Shown here piece by piece: positions 36,111 through 48,229 of a stretch of 64,000 nt of DNA. The notes under the pieces were generated by a model. The model was given only the letters and a program-made list of their open reading frames with translations. It made no database searches and had not been told where the DNA came from. Both the position numbers and the translations under genes were made by a program. This DNA is from Diospyros lotus (Eukaryota; Streptophyta; Magnoliopsida; Ericales; Ebenaceae), in contig NC_068351.1 in NCBI RefSeq assembly GCF_014633365.1, positions 3,954,879 to 4,018,878 of the forward strand. Reading direction: 5' to 3'. The first letter of the stretch is position 1; each line of letters opens with the position of its first letter.

Positions 36111-37173
36111 CTAGGAGCCAAACGGCGCCCTACGAGGGATGCCCTTTCTTCTCCTCGCATTTGGCGGTGGCGGTGGCGTGGGCGGAGAGATGTCTTGCTG
36201 CGACCCTTCACGCAACTCTTTCTCCTCCTCCTCCTCCTCTCGCGCCATCCCCGACGGCGGTCTCTCGCTGGCTCGCCGTGATACCCCTTCCCCTCTCCTC
36301 CCGGCCACTTTTGTCGCCTCATTATTCTTCGCCTCCAAGGCAAAGCTTGCAACCCCGTTTCTCTTTGTTCCTGCAAGCTAAGTCATCGGAACACCAACAA
36401 TCACCTTTTTTTTTTTTTTTTACAAATTTTTTTGCACAAAATTGCTTTTGTACATTATTAAAAGATCTAATTTGGCAAGTTGTTGGCACTGTGAAGATGA
36501 TAATGATGGCCGTAGGTGGTGGGTTATGGCGATGAAAACTATGGGGATGGCGATGGCGATGTAGATGTGAATGTGGGTCGTATCATATGCTATGCTATGC
36601 ATCTACATTAATGCTTTCAGATGATCATGAACATTAAGGACGAGATTTTCTGGGAAAAGAAAAGAAAAAATAGAAAAAATACTAACCTTACAACCCAATG
36701 AGCAGAATCGGAATGGGTCCAAGAGGCTCCGGCCACAGATTTCACAAACGTGAGAAACCCCTTTGCCGCCGATGCTCTTCGGCTGCGGCCGCTCATTCAA
36801 GAACAGAACCCTCGCACTGTTTATCACATAGGTCTGGACGCCGCTTATGTCCAGAACCTTCTGAATCTCCGATACCCGAACCACGTCATGGTACGAAGAC
36901 CTTCTTATCTACAATCAACGAGACGTGTTTAGGACACAGAATAGAAAGACCCGTCACATAACGATCGAGGTGGGTCGTTTCACCAGTTAATTAATTCACC
37001 TGGATGACTTGGTGATCCTTGTGCTTCGATGACCGGCAGTAGAAGCAGAATGCGTCGGCTTTGCAGTCCAAGCAGAACATATTGCACTCGCTCCTGGCGG
37101 CGTCGCCGTGAGTCCGGCAAGCGGAGAAGAAAGCTGCCTTTAGCAGTGGTTCTAGCCATGGCGGAACCCGCAT
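36111..37173 (-). CDS. PLATZ transcription factor (3 coding exons)
   Basis: Exons on -: 37173-37000, 36908-36687 and 36377-36111. The introns are 36999-36909 (GTGAAT...TTGTAG) and 36686-36378 (GTTAGT...CTTAG). Exon lengths of 174, 222 and 267 nt are all multiples of three and give 220 residues. PLATZ proteins are plant-specific zinc-dependent nuclear DNA-binding proteins that bind A/T-rich DNA, mostly as repressors. The zinc ligands fit the family: C19, H22, C34, C37, C43, C46, H51, H54, then C113, C116, C127 and C131. The core [19 protein letters not shown] follows the first finger. The end [11 protein letters not shown] is the usual PLATZ tail. Before it sits an acidic run (REEEEEEKE) and a proline run, longer than I expect of most members. 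The ATG at 37173 lies just inside a splice acceptor, so a 5' UTR intron is likely. The gene looks intact. Confidence 0.93.
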
Positions 37174-37179
37174 TGTTTC

Positions 37180-37281
37180 CTGTAAAATTCAGAGATCAAG
37201 AAGAAATCATTAATGTCATAATTCTAGTGAGAGAATAGAAGTATATATATATATATTATATATATATATAATCGGCATTAC
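37180..37281 (-). other. Probable 5' UTR intron of PLATZ
   Basis: On - the sequence reads ATATG/GTAATGCCG at 37282/37281 and TTTTACAG/GAAACAATG at 37180/37179, a donor and acceptor placed just before the start codon. The intron interior is AT-rich with a TA-repeat (37244-37270). This would join a CT-rich leader exon to the coding start. It is inferred from splice signals only. Confidence 0.5.
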
Positions 37282-37391
37282 CATATAGTGAGAGATGAGC
37301 TTTGCTGAAAAGGGTTTTCTGGACAACTGTTAGATTCTCCGAATCATGATTGGAGAATTTGCAGAGAGAATTAGAGATGAAAATGCAGTAC

Positions 37392-37423
<32 letters not shown>
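37392..37423. repeat. (GA)n / (CT)n microsatellite in the PLATZ leader
   Basis: A GA dinucleotide run with one AA interruption. It reads as CT repeats on the PLATZ strand, where pyrimidine-rich leaders are common in plant 5' UTRs. Confidence 0.85.
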
Positions 37424-37425
<2 letters not shown>

Positions 37426-37483
37426 TAAGACAACCTGAAGCTGAGAATTCAACAACACCGCAAAAAGAAGAAGACAAGGCCAA

Positions 37484-37492
37484 CTTAAATAA
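37484..37492 (-). promoter_or_regulatory. Possible PLATZ TATA-like element
   Basis: On - the sequence is TTATTTAAG, placed about 60 bp upstream of the CT-rich leader. It is the best TATA-like candidate in the region but is not a consensus TATA box. Confidence 0.35.
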
Positions 37493-37633
37493 GTCGACTC
37501 CAGGTTGTACCCGATCCGACGGTGGAGATCGGGCGGGGTGGTGACGCTCATTCCATACCGTCCGATTTTCGAATCTTCCTTGCGTCTCTACGTATGTCGG
37601 CCGCCGGGCCATGTCTTTCCATTGATCGTCTGC

Positions 37634-37667
37634 CACGTGTCCATATCCCACGTGGCGGAAACACGTG
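37634..37667. promoter_or_regulatory. Cluster of three G-boxes (CACGTG) upstream of PLATZ
   Basis: The palindrome CACGTG is at 37634-37639, 37649-37654 and 37662-37667, with contexts GCCACGTGTC, CCACGTGGCG and ACACGTGGTC. Such boxes bind bZIP and bHLH factors, and ACGTGKC-type contexts are ABA-response elements. They lie about 460-490 bp upstream of the PLATZ ATG. Confidence 0.75.
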
Positions 37668-37669
37668 GT

Positions 37670-38466
37670 CAGTGTGGGGCCACGCTGACGAGGCCGTACG
37701 AAATGGAAACAAAGATGGGCGGATGGATTGCCGGATGCACCCCTCTTGAGGTTAGACGAATTTACAGCAGTGGCGCTGACGCGCGCGGTGACGACAGGGG
37801 TCCTAAAAAGTAAAACAAAATTAAGGGTTCGGTTAATCTCTGTGTGATTAAGCAAATATATATATTTATATATAGTGTTACTGTTGAAGCTTGGTCATGC
37901 TAATTAATTTAATTGTTACGATTGTTTATTCACGTAACATATGACTTTGTCTTTGCGTTGGTATAGAAGTTATCAAGTCCCTATCATGGATGAACTAATC
38001 CCTAATTAATTTGAGAAAAACCATGTGTAATGAACTATTATTGTATTGGATACGTACTAATCTACTATATGTAGTAGGATTGAAGCCTACATGCATGCCT
38101 AACTACCTCTAGTGAATATATATATACTTAGATGTTTGTGTATGTGTTTAGGAAACTCATCATCATCGTCATCCATTAGCAAATAAATCTTAATTTATTC
38201 AACTTAATTTGGTTTATCTTTTACCTAAACAGCTTCTTCACATTAATTATTTATTTGGATCAGGTGGGTGACAGGGAAAGGAACGTGAATTAAATATAAT
38301 TCTTTTGTTAAGACACAGTTGAAATGGTATTACAATTTACAAAGAGATTTTTTACACTAATATTCGATGCCTTATCCAAGCCAAATCTGTGCAATATTTT
38401 AACTATCAAAATATCGTCATTTTTGAGCAATTCAAAACAGGTTTTATCAAAAGACGTCCTAAAATT
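37670..38466. other. Intergenic DNA upstream of PLATZ
   Basis: The first part is GC-richer and may belong to the PLATZ promoter. Further right it becomes AT-rich. No gene or repeat is recognisable. Confidence 0.5.
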
Positions 38467-39676
38467 CACTACAAGAAAAATCAATTTTAGTGACGTGCTA
38501 AAAACAGAAAATCTGCCACTAAATTTTTAGTGATGGAGTAAAAATCCATCACAAAAAAGAGTGTCACTGAATTTTAGTGACGAGATTGAGCAATCCCGTC
38601 ACAGATCGTTTTAATTAAATAATAAAAAAAATTAAATTAAAATATTAAAATTAATTTTAAAATAAAATAAAATAAAATAAATATTTATCTAATTTATAAT
38701 ATTAATTCTAAATATTTGAATTGAAATTTTATTTCTTTTTTTATTGTTTTATTTTAGATAAAAATCTTAAAATCTATTAGTGTGCTCTACATATTTTATA
38801 AAAACAAAATAATATTTTTCTTAAATACTATTTTAATTTTTAGTCTTTAATTACCTGCATATTTGAATTAAAATAATTATCTAATTTATTTCATATGTTA
38901 GTTTTAAATATTTGAATTGAAATTTTATTTATTATTTTTAATGTTTTATGTGAAATAGAATTTTTTGTATTTTTTAATGTGTATATTTTATTTATAATAA
39001 TAAAAGTAAATTGCATTACATTTAAAGTAAACTATTAAAAATTACAGTATTACATCAACATTTCCTATGTATTTTATTTAAAATTACAGTATTATATTTT
39101 AATTAAAAGTAAATTTTTTTGAATTAAAAATTTAAAAAAACATAAATAACCATTAAACTAAACTAATACAAAATAACTATAAGTAAACTAAAATAAAATA
39201 ACTACAACTAAACTAACACAAAATAATCATTAAACTAAACTAACACAAAATAACTAAAACTATACAACACAAAATAATTACCTCATTGACTGAAAGAGTG
39301 GCGGCAATGGCACCGGAGCAGTAACAATACCGGAAAGAGATAGTAGCGGCAGAAAAATCAAGGGGGAATAGAGAAATGGCATCGGAATAGGGGGAAGGGG
39401 GAGAGAAAGAGTGAGAACCAGAGAGGGGAAGGGGGAGAATGGTTGTTCGGGACGGGGGTTTTAAACTTAAATTAGTGACGGGCATGACAGTCCCGTTGCT
39501 GATCAGTGACGGGCATGGCAGGCCCGTCGCTGATCAGTGACGGGCATTGCAGTCCTGTCACTAAATTTTCTGCCATGTTTTTTGTGACGGATTTTCGTCA
39601 CTAAACCCGTCACAAATTAGTGACGGGTGGACCCCCATCACAAATCCCGTCACTAAATTATGATTTTCTTGTAGTG
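38467..39676. mobile_element. Non-autonomous CACTA (En/Spm) transposon
   Basis: It starts CACTACAAGAAAAATCA and ends with the inverse, TGATTTTCTTGTAGTG. It is flanked by the 3-bp duplication ATT (38464-38466 and 39677-39679), all standard for CACTA elements. Subterminal regions carry many GTGACGGG / CCCGTCAC motifs in both orientations. The 1.2-kb interior is AT-rich with no transposase, so it depends on an autonomous relative. Confidence 0.95.
39474..39566. repeat. CACTA subterminal 31-bp repeats
   Basis: AGTGACGGGCATGRCAGKCC starts at 39474, 39505 and 39536, exactly 31 bp apart. Subterminal repeats of this kind are the binding sites of CACTA transposase-complex proteins in known elements. 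Confidence 0.85.
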
Positions 39677-40429
39677 ATTTTATCAAACAAAACAAGCCTT
39701 CTTTTTCCTCCTTCAAGCATAGTTTCCTTCACACAACCTCATTCTTCCTCCTTCAAGCACAACCTTCTTTCTTTTTTCTACTCGTCGATAGCCTCATTCT
39801 TCCTCCTTCCTCCTCACCGACAACCTCTCACCACCATCGGTCTGAAATCTCCACCAGCCACTGCCGCCAATCGTACTACCTTCGCCTTCACCTCCACCCG
39901 CCATATCGATGACAATCTTGGACCTAGGTAAGATTGGCCCCTGGTCTTTTACATTTTCTCTAGGGCCTTTTGTTTTTTTAATAGATTTCGTTGGTTGTTA
40001 TCTTATTTTAGTTGCAAGATGCTTAGTTAAATGTTAATAATGGTTTTGTTATGGTTTGATCCCTTGTTTATTATCCAAATATTTCTGTAGGCCGTAAGCC
40101 CACAAGCCATGTGAATTTAATTCATTATATATACATATAAAATTAACCATAATAACTCAAAACGGCCAAATTATACAAATTAATAATATATTTAATATAA
40201 ATTAATAACATATTTAAATTAACAACTATGTTATTAATCTGTCATTAGTATTTTGATTATATTTTTAGTATAGAAGTTATGTAAGAATATTTGTTCCTAT
40301 TTTTGAAGGTAGTTTGTAAATGATTGGAACCAATTTTTCGAATCATAAAATACTATGATCAAATTTTCATTTTGGTTTATGATTATATGAGTTTTTGAAT
40401 TAGACAGATTAAATTTTTGATTTGAAATT
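39677..40429 (+). other. Possible 5' exon and intron of the FAR1-like pseudogene
   Basis: A pyrimidine-rich, GC-higher stretch (39680-39927) is followed by a good donor ACCTAG/GTAAGATTGG at 39927/39928 and then AT-rich intron-like DNA up to the first FAR1-like codons. The start of the gene cannot be fixed. The CACTA element inserted just upstream of this stretch. Confidence 0.35.
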
Positions 40430-41360
40430 CAATAGATTGATAAATGTGTCTCTTAGATCAATTTTCGTATGTTGACGAAGAGAATGTAGTAGTTTTCGAC
40501 GATGAGATTGAAGTAGGGCAGACAATGAATACACATCAAAGGCAAGGGAGATCGTGTCTATAATTGGGATGAAGTTTAAGGACCATAACGAGATTTTTAA
40601 ATTTTTCAAAGCATATGCTTATAGTGTGGGTTTCACTGTTAGAAAAAGAACTTCAAAAAAGGGTAGTGATGGGTCATTGAAATATGTGACATTTGCTTGT
40701 AGTCGAAAAGATCTGACAAGTAGTGATACAAGCAACTCGTTTAAGCCTCAACCAACCAATAAAATATGGTATTTAGCTAGACTAAGAGCTGCGATAGATG
40801 TGATCGGAACATAGCGTGTTACCAAAGTCATTTTGGAGCATAATCACAAAACAAGTCCTTCAAAATCCAAGTTGTATCGATGTAATCGACAATTGAGTGA
40901 ACAAGTGAAACGAAAACTTGAAGTAAATGACATAGTTGATATTCCAATGCACAAAAGTTACAATTTAGCTGTCATTGAAGCGGATGGATATGAGAATCTA
41001 TCATTTGTTGAAATGGATTGTAGAAACTACATTGATAAGATTAGGCGATTAAGACTTGGGGAAGAAGATGCAGCTGTGATACAAGTCTACTTTTCAAAAA
41101 TGTAAGCATAATGTCATGGTTTTTTCTTTAGTGTGGATTTGGATGATAAGTGTCGACTGAAGAATGTATTCTGGGCTGATAATAGGTGTAAACAAGTATA
41201 TAAGGAATTTGGCGATGTTGTGACATTTGATACCACGTACTTGACGAATAAGTATGATATGTCATTTGTCCTTTTTGTTGGTGTGAATCATCACAGACAA
41301 TCGACATTATTTGGTTGTGGTTTAATTAGTATCTAGTAAGGATACTGACACTTTGGTTTA
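40430..41360 (+). pseudogene. FAR1/FHY3-family (MULE-type transposase-related) pseudogene, 5' part
   Basis: Broken frames encode the N-terminal FAR1 DNA-binding region (GMKFKDHNEIFKFFKAYAYS, then VRKRTSKKG; around 40560-40690) and the start of the MULE transposase core (LKNVFWAD and YKEFGDVVTFDTTYLTNKY, then FVGVNHH; 41140-41310). Family proteins are either Mutator-like transposases or domesticated light-signalling transcription factors. Disruptions seen: a stop before GMKFKD, a stop near 40812, two TAA codons at about 41103-41113 where CAA would fit, a one-base insertion near 41333, and a TAG at the insertion site where TGG is usual. The rest of the gene lies beyond nested LTR insertions at 52897 and 56068. 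It cannot make a full protein. Confidence 0.85.
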
Positions 41361-41770
41361 TGTAACACCCGGTGTAACACCCCGTCTCGCCAGGCGTGTC
41401 ACTATAAGGGTATTCCCGGGATTTCTTTTTTTTTTCTCTTTAAGTTACACACGCGCGGTATTTCAAGAACAATCTTCACATGCAGAAACAAAACCCCGCG
41501 AACCCCAGTCTTGCCCGTTTAACTATTAAGATCAATAATCTTAAACTAAACGAGTCTTAACACAACGCAGCGGATACACTAATACCAAAACACCATTGTA
41601 TTTCCATAGCAAAAATACTTATTACAGATCAAATGATAAAATTGCTATTATACAACTGTTCATTTACAACCTGAAATACATACTAAAGCCTCCAAACGTT
41701 ACAACGACTAACAAACTAAGCACCATTGGCCCTCAACCGGCCACATCCTTGCCTTCGCAGCAGTCCCTGG

Positions 41771-41791
41771 CTGGAACATTAAACGTTCCAG
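41771..41791 (-). other. Conserved LTR hairpin (CTGGAAC / GTTCCAG)
   Basis: A perfect 7-bp stem CTGGAAC...GTTCCAG with the 7-nt loop ATTAAAC. The same structure recurs in the other LTR (48628-48648) and in diverged form at 54025-54046, 59612-59633 and 62651-62674, always next to AGATGATWWWCATCTAA-like sequence. Confidence 0.7.
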
Positions 41792-41934
41792 GGGCATAAC
41801 CCAGATTAGATGATAAACATCTAAGTGAAGGCATGAAACAGTTATACAATGCATGAAAGACATACGAACATGACATACTGTACGACTTCATGCAAGACAT
41901 GTCTAACTCGAGATATCACCTTGACATACTTAAT

Positions 41935-42078
41935 CCCTCGAATGTCCCACTGTGACACACGTTCACCTGGTCCAACGTTAATCCCTCGAGTGCACCGTCG
42001 TGACACCCGTTCACCTGGTTTAACATTATTCCCTCGAGTGCCCCAGTGTGACACCCGTTCACCTGGATTAACATTGTC
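41935..42078 (-). repeat. Three exact-length 48-bp tandem repeats in the LTR
   Basis: Units at 41935-41982, 41983-42030 and 42031-42078 share CCCTCGARTG, GTGACACMCGTTCACCTGG and TAACRTT. The second LTR has the same array at 48792-48935. Confidence 0.88.
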
Positions 42079-43768
42079 CCAATCTCAAGTAGACCTCATC
42101 CCGCCCCATACGGACCCAACGATGCAATTTAAATGATATGAAAATTACACGCCATGCACCAATAAAACAGTTAATGCAATGTAGCAAATATCGACACAAT
42201 GATCATAAGCAAAAGCCTTGTAAAACAATCTATGTCTAGGAGGGTATAACCGCTCACTAGAACTCACCACAGGCACCTAAAAACACTTCCAAGACAAGGA
42301 AAAGTTGGAATCAAACCACTCACCTCGAATGTATTCAAATCGCCTCGATCCTCGTGTAATGCCTCGGTTTGCGTGCCAAATCCCAAATGCTTGAACTTAT
42401 ACTCAACCTCGAGCCATAATACTTCCTAAACACCATATTTAATTAAGGAAGCATTAAAATCCATTTTCCTCAATTTTCCATAATTTTCTCTATTTTCTCC
42501 CAATTTTCTCCTCGATAATTCCAAAATAATTATTTATTCAACTATTTTCTGAAATATTTCAACACAATAAATCCTAAAATAATTAATTAAAAATAATGGA
42601 AGAAAAATACCAAAATGCCCCTATCACACGCGCCCTCACGCGCCTGGCGCGTGTCTGCGTGTGGGAGCTGGCGCGTGCAGCCACGCGCGTCGTCTTCTTC
42701 CTCAAGACCGATCACCGGCGGTTGCTCCGATGGCTACAAAACCGGTACCCCCTTGAAGCCCTTGGAGAATCGATCCAGATGGTACCATTTTTAGGCCGAA
42801 AGCTCGCCGGAAAATGGCCCAAACGGCCAGTTGCAGGTCCGGCGAGGCGGACCGCCTCGCTTCTTCGAACAGCCTCCAAACCTTGACGAAAATGCTCCAA
42901 ATGCTCCAGAACCCTTCTAATCGATGTAAGGAGCAAAAGCCCCTTAACCACTCCCTTCGATTTGCTCCCCATCGCGAGAAATTTGAATGTTAATTTTCGG
43001 CCAAAACCTAGGTTTTTATAGCGAACCTCCGGCCCATTTCCGGCCAATCAGCGACCGAGGCTTGGCTTACAAGTTTCCTAGCGCCGGATACTACCTCCCC
43101 CGAACCACCCTCGGCCGTCCCATCGCCTGAAACGACCTCCACGTGCGGCGGAAGGCGGCGGCCGAAATCCTTCTTGCGTTCACACTGTGCAGCTTTTGTT
43201 AATTTGCACTTTAGCCCCCCCTAATTTCATCAATTCTCAATTTGGCCCCTTCCTTAACACTCCTAATAAATCCAATTATATCACCATGTCCCGCAAGTTT
43301 AGTACATCTCATTAGACCCTCGAAACTCCTGAAAAATTACCGTTTTGACCTCCCTCGGGTAAAATTAGAAAATTGCACTTAGGCCCGATTGGTCAAATTG
43401 ACCTTAAATCCATTTGATTCAACCCGAAATCGCTTAAGGGTTGTTCTACACATTAAATACTAGTCCTTGACGCGCTCCGTTGATCTTCTGGACGTTTCCT
43501 ACGTCGATTCGATTTTCTCAGCCCGATCGACAGCTGTACCGAAAACTGTTCCCGATCCCACTTCTTTCATCACTAAAAATCATAATTCGAATCACTTGTC
43601 GATACTGTACAATTTTCTTTAGCTATCTAAGGTCCAGGTTACTCCCTCCGACTGATTTAATCATCTAAGACTGCGTTAGTGTGTCCTAAAGCCTTATTCT
43701 TTTGATAATTCCACTTGTACCATTCATCAAATATCATCTATACTCTTAATAATTTCCCGGGTATTACA

Positions 43769-43785
43769 TTCTCCCCCTCTTTAAT
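43769..43785 (-). promoter_or_regulatory. LARD-like polypurine tract
   Basis: On - the sequence ATTAAAGAGGGGGAGAA abuts the 3' LTR, as expected of the plus-strand primer. Confidence 0.85.
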
Positions 43786-46700
43786 AAATTTCGTCCTCGA
43801 AATTTGGTCTGTGACAATTGCATCACCACCGGTGTTAATGATTCCCAAGTGTAATGCCCTATACACCATTCCTAATTCTTAATAATCATTCATAACTTTT
43901 ATTTCCTTAGGGTTTGGGTTTATCAGACCCATTTATGATCTTCCAGAATATCCCGTTGTAGCTCTATACCTGCGGCTACACAAATCCCAAAATAATTTAT
44001 AAAATCCAATATCACTTCTAACTGGGTCCTCAAAACCTATTTTATTTGACTAATAATTCTCCCAACCACTCTTATGTTAATGCATATGTCATGATCATGC
44101 AAAGATTGAACTAGCTTGGATGCCATTTTTGCACAGAATTTGATAACATTGAACTTACCCATCTGCCATTATTGCACAAAAATTGATAACATTAAACTTA
44201 CCCAGCTGTCATGATTGCACAGAAATTGATAACATTGAATGAACTCAACGTATCTTTCTCAATTATCATTACCTTGGTTGCATATTAACTTTAAAAAAAT
44301 AACTTCTTAGCCTCTTACAGCTGGTCATGCAAATTATCCATTTAGGTCTCTCAAAACACAATTTCTTTTACTGGAACCCAACATCCTGACATGTTACTAT
44401 TTCTCTTTCAAACACCATCCATCAATCAAATCAATTTATCTCAACATAGAATTCTCGTGTCGTTTCAATTTATTGACAACATTCCCTTTTTATGTACGTC
44501 CATCACTTGATGATTCCTCAACCTAGTACCGCCAAATGCTTTACTTCAACTAAACGGTGCTTTCCATATTCTTCCACATGAGAAACAAAATTTTCTATTG
44601 AGTTAAACAAGATTCCTCTTATCCTTGATTCTTGGAATAGATTTAATCTCGTTCCTCCCTAGGCGATCTACTTTTCATACTACTTCCTTAAATGAAAACC
44701 TTATTGAGTAACCTTTGATTCTTACCGAGTCTTTAACAACACCTAGCATAACTTTAATAGCTTGGCCTACTGTCTTTTAACCCAAATAAAATTTCCTTAG
44801 TGGAATTGGAAACTCACGTCTTCTTTTATAACAACTCACTCATGTTTTCTCAAAATCGCAACATGTTTCTTAGAAAGAGCAACACTTTTGTTTACTTACC
44901 AACATATAACTTACCACATCCCCTTGTTGATTTTGTCTCTTTTAAAGATCAACTCATGTTCCCAAGGGTACCTAGGTATACTTATCATTGCTCCAACCTT
45001 TTTATATCACCAAAGGCAAGGTTTGAAACAACTAAATCGCAGCCAACTGCTAACAATTCCTAGGGTGTGTAATATTAAATACACTAAACTAAGAGCCAAG
45101 TTGATAACAATAATTAAATTCCTCCCAAGGTGATATCTAGAAAACAATCGTCCCACATTTTCCTAATCAACTTCACGACACATGTTTATACCAAGGATTA
45201 CTTCATTCCTAGTTAGGAGCTACTTCGACCTAGGAGCATTATTACTGTTTCACCACAACTCCTGAACTTCCCGAGTGCTCTCATTTCTTCTTGGTAACCT
45301 TAACTTCACGAATTTCTATCATGGATGTAATTATCATAGAAGAATCCTTTACAAATCTTTGTTAACAGCTTGCCCAACATTGTTTTGTCACTCGAGATTA
45401 CTTTTCCTTCTTTCGATTCTCTTTTGATTATCGACTACCATATTCCATATAGTAATTAACCTACTTAGGTTATCTTCCAATCCTTCAACCTTTCCATAAT
45501 GATTTAGGGATCCTGCCACGATGCTCTGGTCCCTTGGAACTTGGACTCTAAACCATACATAACATCCTCAGTGTCGCCCAAACTTTGGCACCTGACCGTC
45601 TCCACAGTTCACTGTGTTGCTCCGACTCGTAGGTATCTCACCCCAAACCGTGAGCCAACCACCAGTCCTCTGCCTTGGTCCCTAAGCTCAGATCCATCGT
45701 TACAGACCAACACTAATGGTGTTATCGTTATGCTAGAATTCCTCATTCCATCTCTGAGAGCTGCAGTGGTTCTTATTGGTACTAATCCAATTCCCTGATC
45801 TTTTGGATTCCTAATGTTCTTTTCCAGAGTAACACTCAATCGTATCGAGCACCCTTATCCTAACCATTCCTAAGACTTCGGATTTCTTTCTCACAATTTA
45901 ATCTCTTTTACTTTCTAAATTGGTTACGCATGTGACGGAACCTCGCGCTCCTGTTGCTGCTCTTGCAGACGTTCATAATTTATCAAACACTCCAACATCA
46001 ATTGTATTTCCAGTTTATCATTTTTTTCTTTTAAACTTATACTAGATCGTTCAACCATATTCTCGTCACTGCCATATGCTTAATCTATCACAAGATTGGT
46101 TTAGAAATTCCATTCTCCTTATATGTTTATTCCACGGTTGACTTTCAACTAACACTCACTCCATAGGTCATTATGTCAATCATTCCTATTTCTTTGAAAA
46201 TATTAGGATCAACTTTAATTTTGTTAAGACCTAATCCAATCCCAAGATATCCTTATGAGCTTAATCAAGCTTTAGCAAGCCTATCTCATTGCTTGGTGCC
46301 TAAAAACCCAAGTTAGGACTTTTATAATTACGCCCTAGTCCTTGATAATGTTCGTGCTAATTATTTTTTTTTTTCTGAGTTTGACTTTCTTAAATCGACT
46401 AGGGTCATTTCAAGCTTTAAGATAGCATCGTCTTCATAAGTTAAAATATCTTTTTATCTCCAAGTGTATACAGTACGCATAAATTTAACATCAAATCAAA
46501 CTCGAAATTCGCTTATCAAAATTTTTCTAGTCTCCAGGATTCGTCCTAAATTACCAATCTTTATTTTATCAGTGATCTTTATATTGTTTGCAAACCCCAT
46601 ATATTCACATAAGATTTTATTCTGCAAATTCCCTATAAGTCAAAGATTCTTTCAGCTTCCAAGGAAAAATTCTAGTCCTCGAAGCATGCGAAACTTTACG

Positions 46701-48214
46701 TTTTACATCCTAATAGCTTTCGGTCGTAACTTGATCCTAACTATAGCTGATTTACAGTCGATCCCTCTTTGTCTCGTAGTCACTATTCAAAATTCCAAAA
46801 TCCTAAATCACCAAGATTTCACTCAACAGGAAAATTCTCATTATAACCTAGAGCCTTTTATTCAAGAAAATTACTACCGAGAAATACTTCTAAACACCTC
46901 AAACAAGGATTTGATCCTCAATTAGTTCCGATTCGCTTTTCTTGTCTGATCCTAAACTAATATTCTCGATATAGTTTCTTTTTTTTTTTTTTTCTATCAT
47001 CTCCAAAAACTTCCATAAAACTTAAATCTACGCCTTAACTCTCTTTGTCCTTGAATAACATATGAAACCATACGACTCGTCCCTATGAGTCGTTTTCTTA
47101 AGGTATTATTTCTTTATTATCTCTGTCATCAATTCCGATTTTTCTATCTCAATATCCCTACCAACACTTCTGGATTCCTAAAATCCTCAAGCTCTGTTCT
47201 CTAAAGCACTTATCGAATCATCCTGAGTTTCTTATCGGGTCGTTCCTTAGGATCCTCAATCTATACCAAGTCATTCTTTTCCTTGAATCCTTATACCATT
47301 CGATCAAACCTGACTTACAATTAGGGTATGCCATATTAAACTAATCGTCCACAACTTGTTTCTTCTTAATAACCACCAGTTATCCCAACATTTAGTGAGA
47401 TTGATTTTTAACTAATGATCTTCAATCTACGGTTTTCGATTCTTACGAATCCTCAGTTATGGTTTGTCGAACCAACCTTACATTCGACCCATATTGTTTG
47501 ATGCTAACTCCTAATCCAACGTTTCATCGCTCAGCAAAAATCTAGTATTCTTCAATTAATAATGTCAAAGACTTCAACCGACAAACCCCCAAATCTCCAA
47601 GCAGGGATTTTATCTTTATGACCTATCGGCTCCCCTCCTCTAAGTCTCCGTTCGAGATTTTCACTAGTTAGCCCTAACTGAATCCGTTCTTCTTAAGTCC
47701 TCAATTTGGATATCTAACTTAACCTTAAGATCTTCAAGTCGTTTTTCTTTCCCACGCCCTTGACAGGTTCTCCTAATAATCTCCATCGTTTCGATTATCT
47801 TTGTCAAGGCATGACACCACCATTATTTACCATGTCCCAAACGGGAGGGTACTAAGACAATTCACTAAGATTTTTCCGAAAGAGATTTTATACTATACTT
47901 CAAGTTGTACCGGAATTACAAAAGTATTTATTCCTCAAAGGTTTTGGATCATATATCTCTTTCATTTCGACGACCCTCTTCACTAGCTTCCTAATTTCCA
48001 AAAGATGTGAATAGAACTTGTTCGTCTTCTCTTGACGCTGAAAGTATATTCAAATTGAAAACCTCAAATTTCACCTCTCTAGAGTCTCCATACCATTTCG
48101 ACTATGTGCCGAATGTCTCCTAGAATCCATAATCCCGTTCTAAGTTCTCATTCAATAGTTCTAATCATGCTAAATTCAACAACCTAGTCAAATCGTCCTA
48201 GGGTTTTAACCTAG
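43786..48214 (-). other. Non-coding interior of the LARD-like element
   Basis: About 4.4 kb with no recognisable gag, protease, integrase or reverse-transcriptase motif in any frame. The longest open frame (46464-46925, 153 codons, opposite strand) is featureless. Parts of the right side (47320-47760) match 52971-53560, next to the truncated relative, so the non-coding leader is a family trait. Confidence 0.75.
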
Positions 48215-48227
48215 GGCTCTGATACCA
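48215..48227 (-). promoter_or_regulatory. LARD-like primer-binding site (tRNA-iMet type)
   Basis: On - TGGTATCAGAGCC follows the 5' LTR end after two bases (AT). It complements the 3' end of initiator methionine tRNA. Confidence 0.88.
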
Positions 48228-48229
48228 AT

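Larger units (their letters stand above)
41373..43768 (-). repeat. LARD-like 3' LTR
   Basis: 2396 bp, from TGTAACACCCCGTCTCGCC to CCCGGGTATTACA on +. It includes a GC-rich stretch (about 42620-42900) with CACGCGC-type motifs and, near the element-strand 3' end, 48-bp tandem repeats and the conserved hairpin. Frames such as 42596-42886 are identical in both LTRs because the LTRs are identical, not because they are coding. Confidence 0.93.

Noticed and set aside
42596..43047. Frames of 96 and 111 codons repeated at 49453-49904
   Set aside because: They lie at the same place in two identical LTRs on opposite strands. Repetition reflects the LTR pair, not coding conservation.
46464..46925. A 153-codon frame inside the LARD-like interior
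   Set aside because: It lies on the strand opposite to the element, is rich in residues expected of AT-rich random sequence, and has no domain motif.
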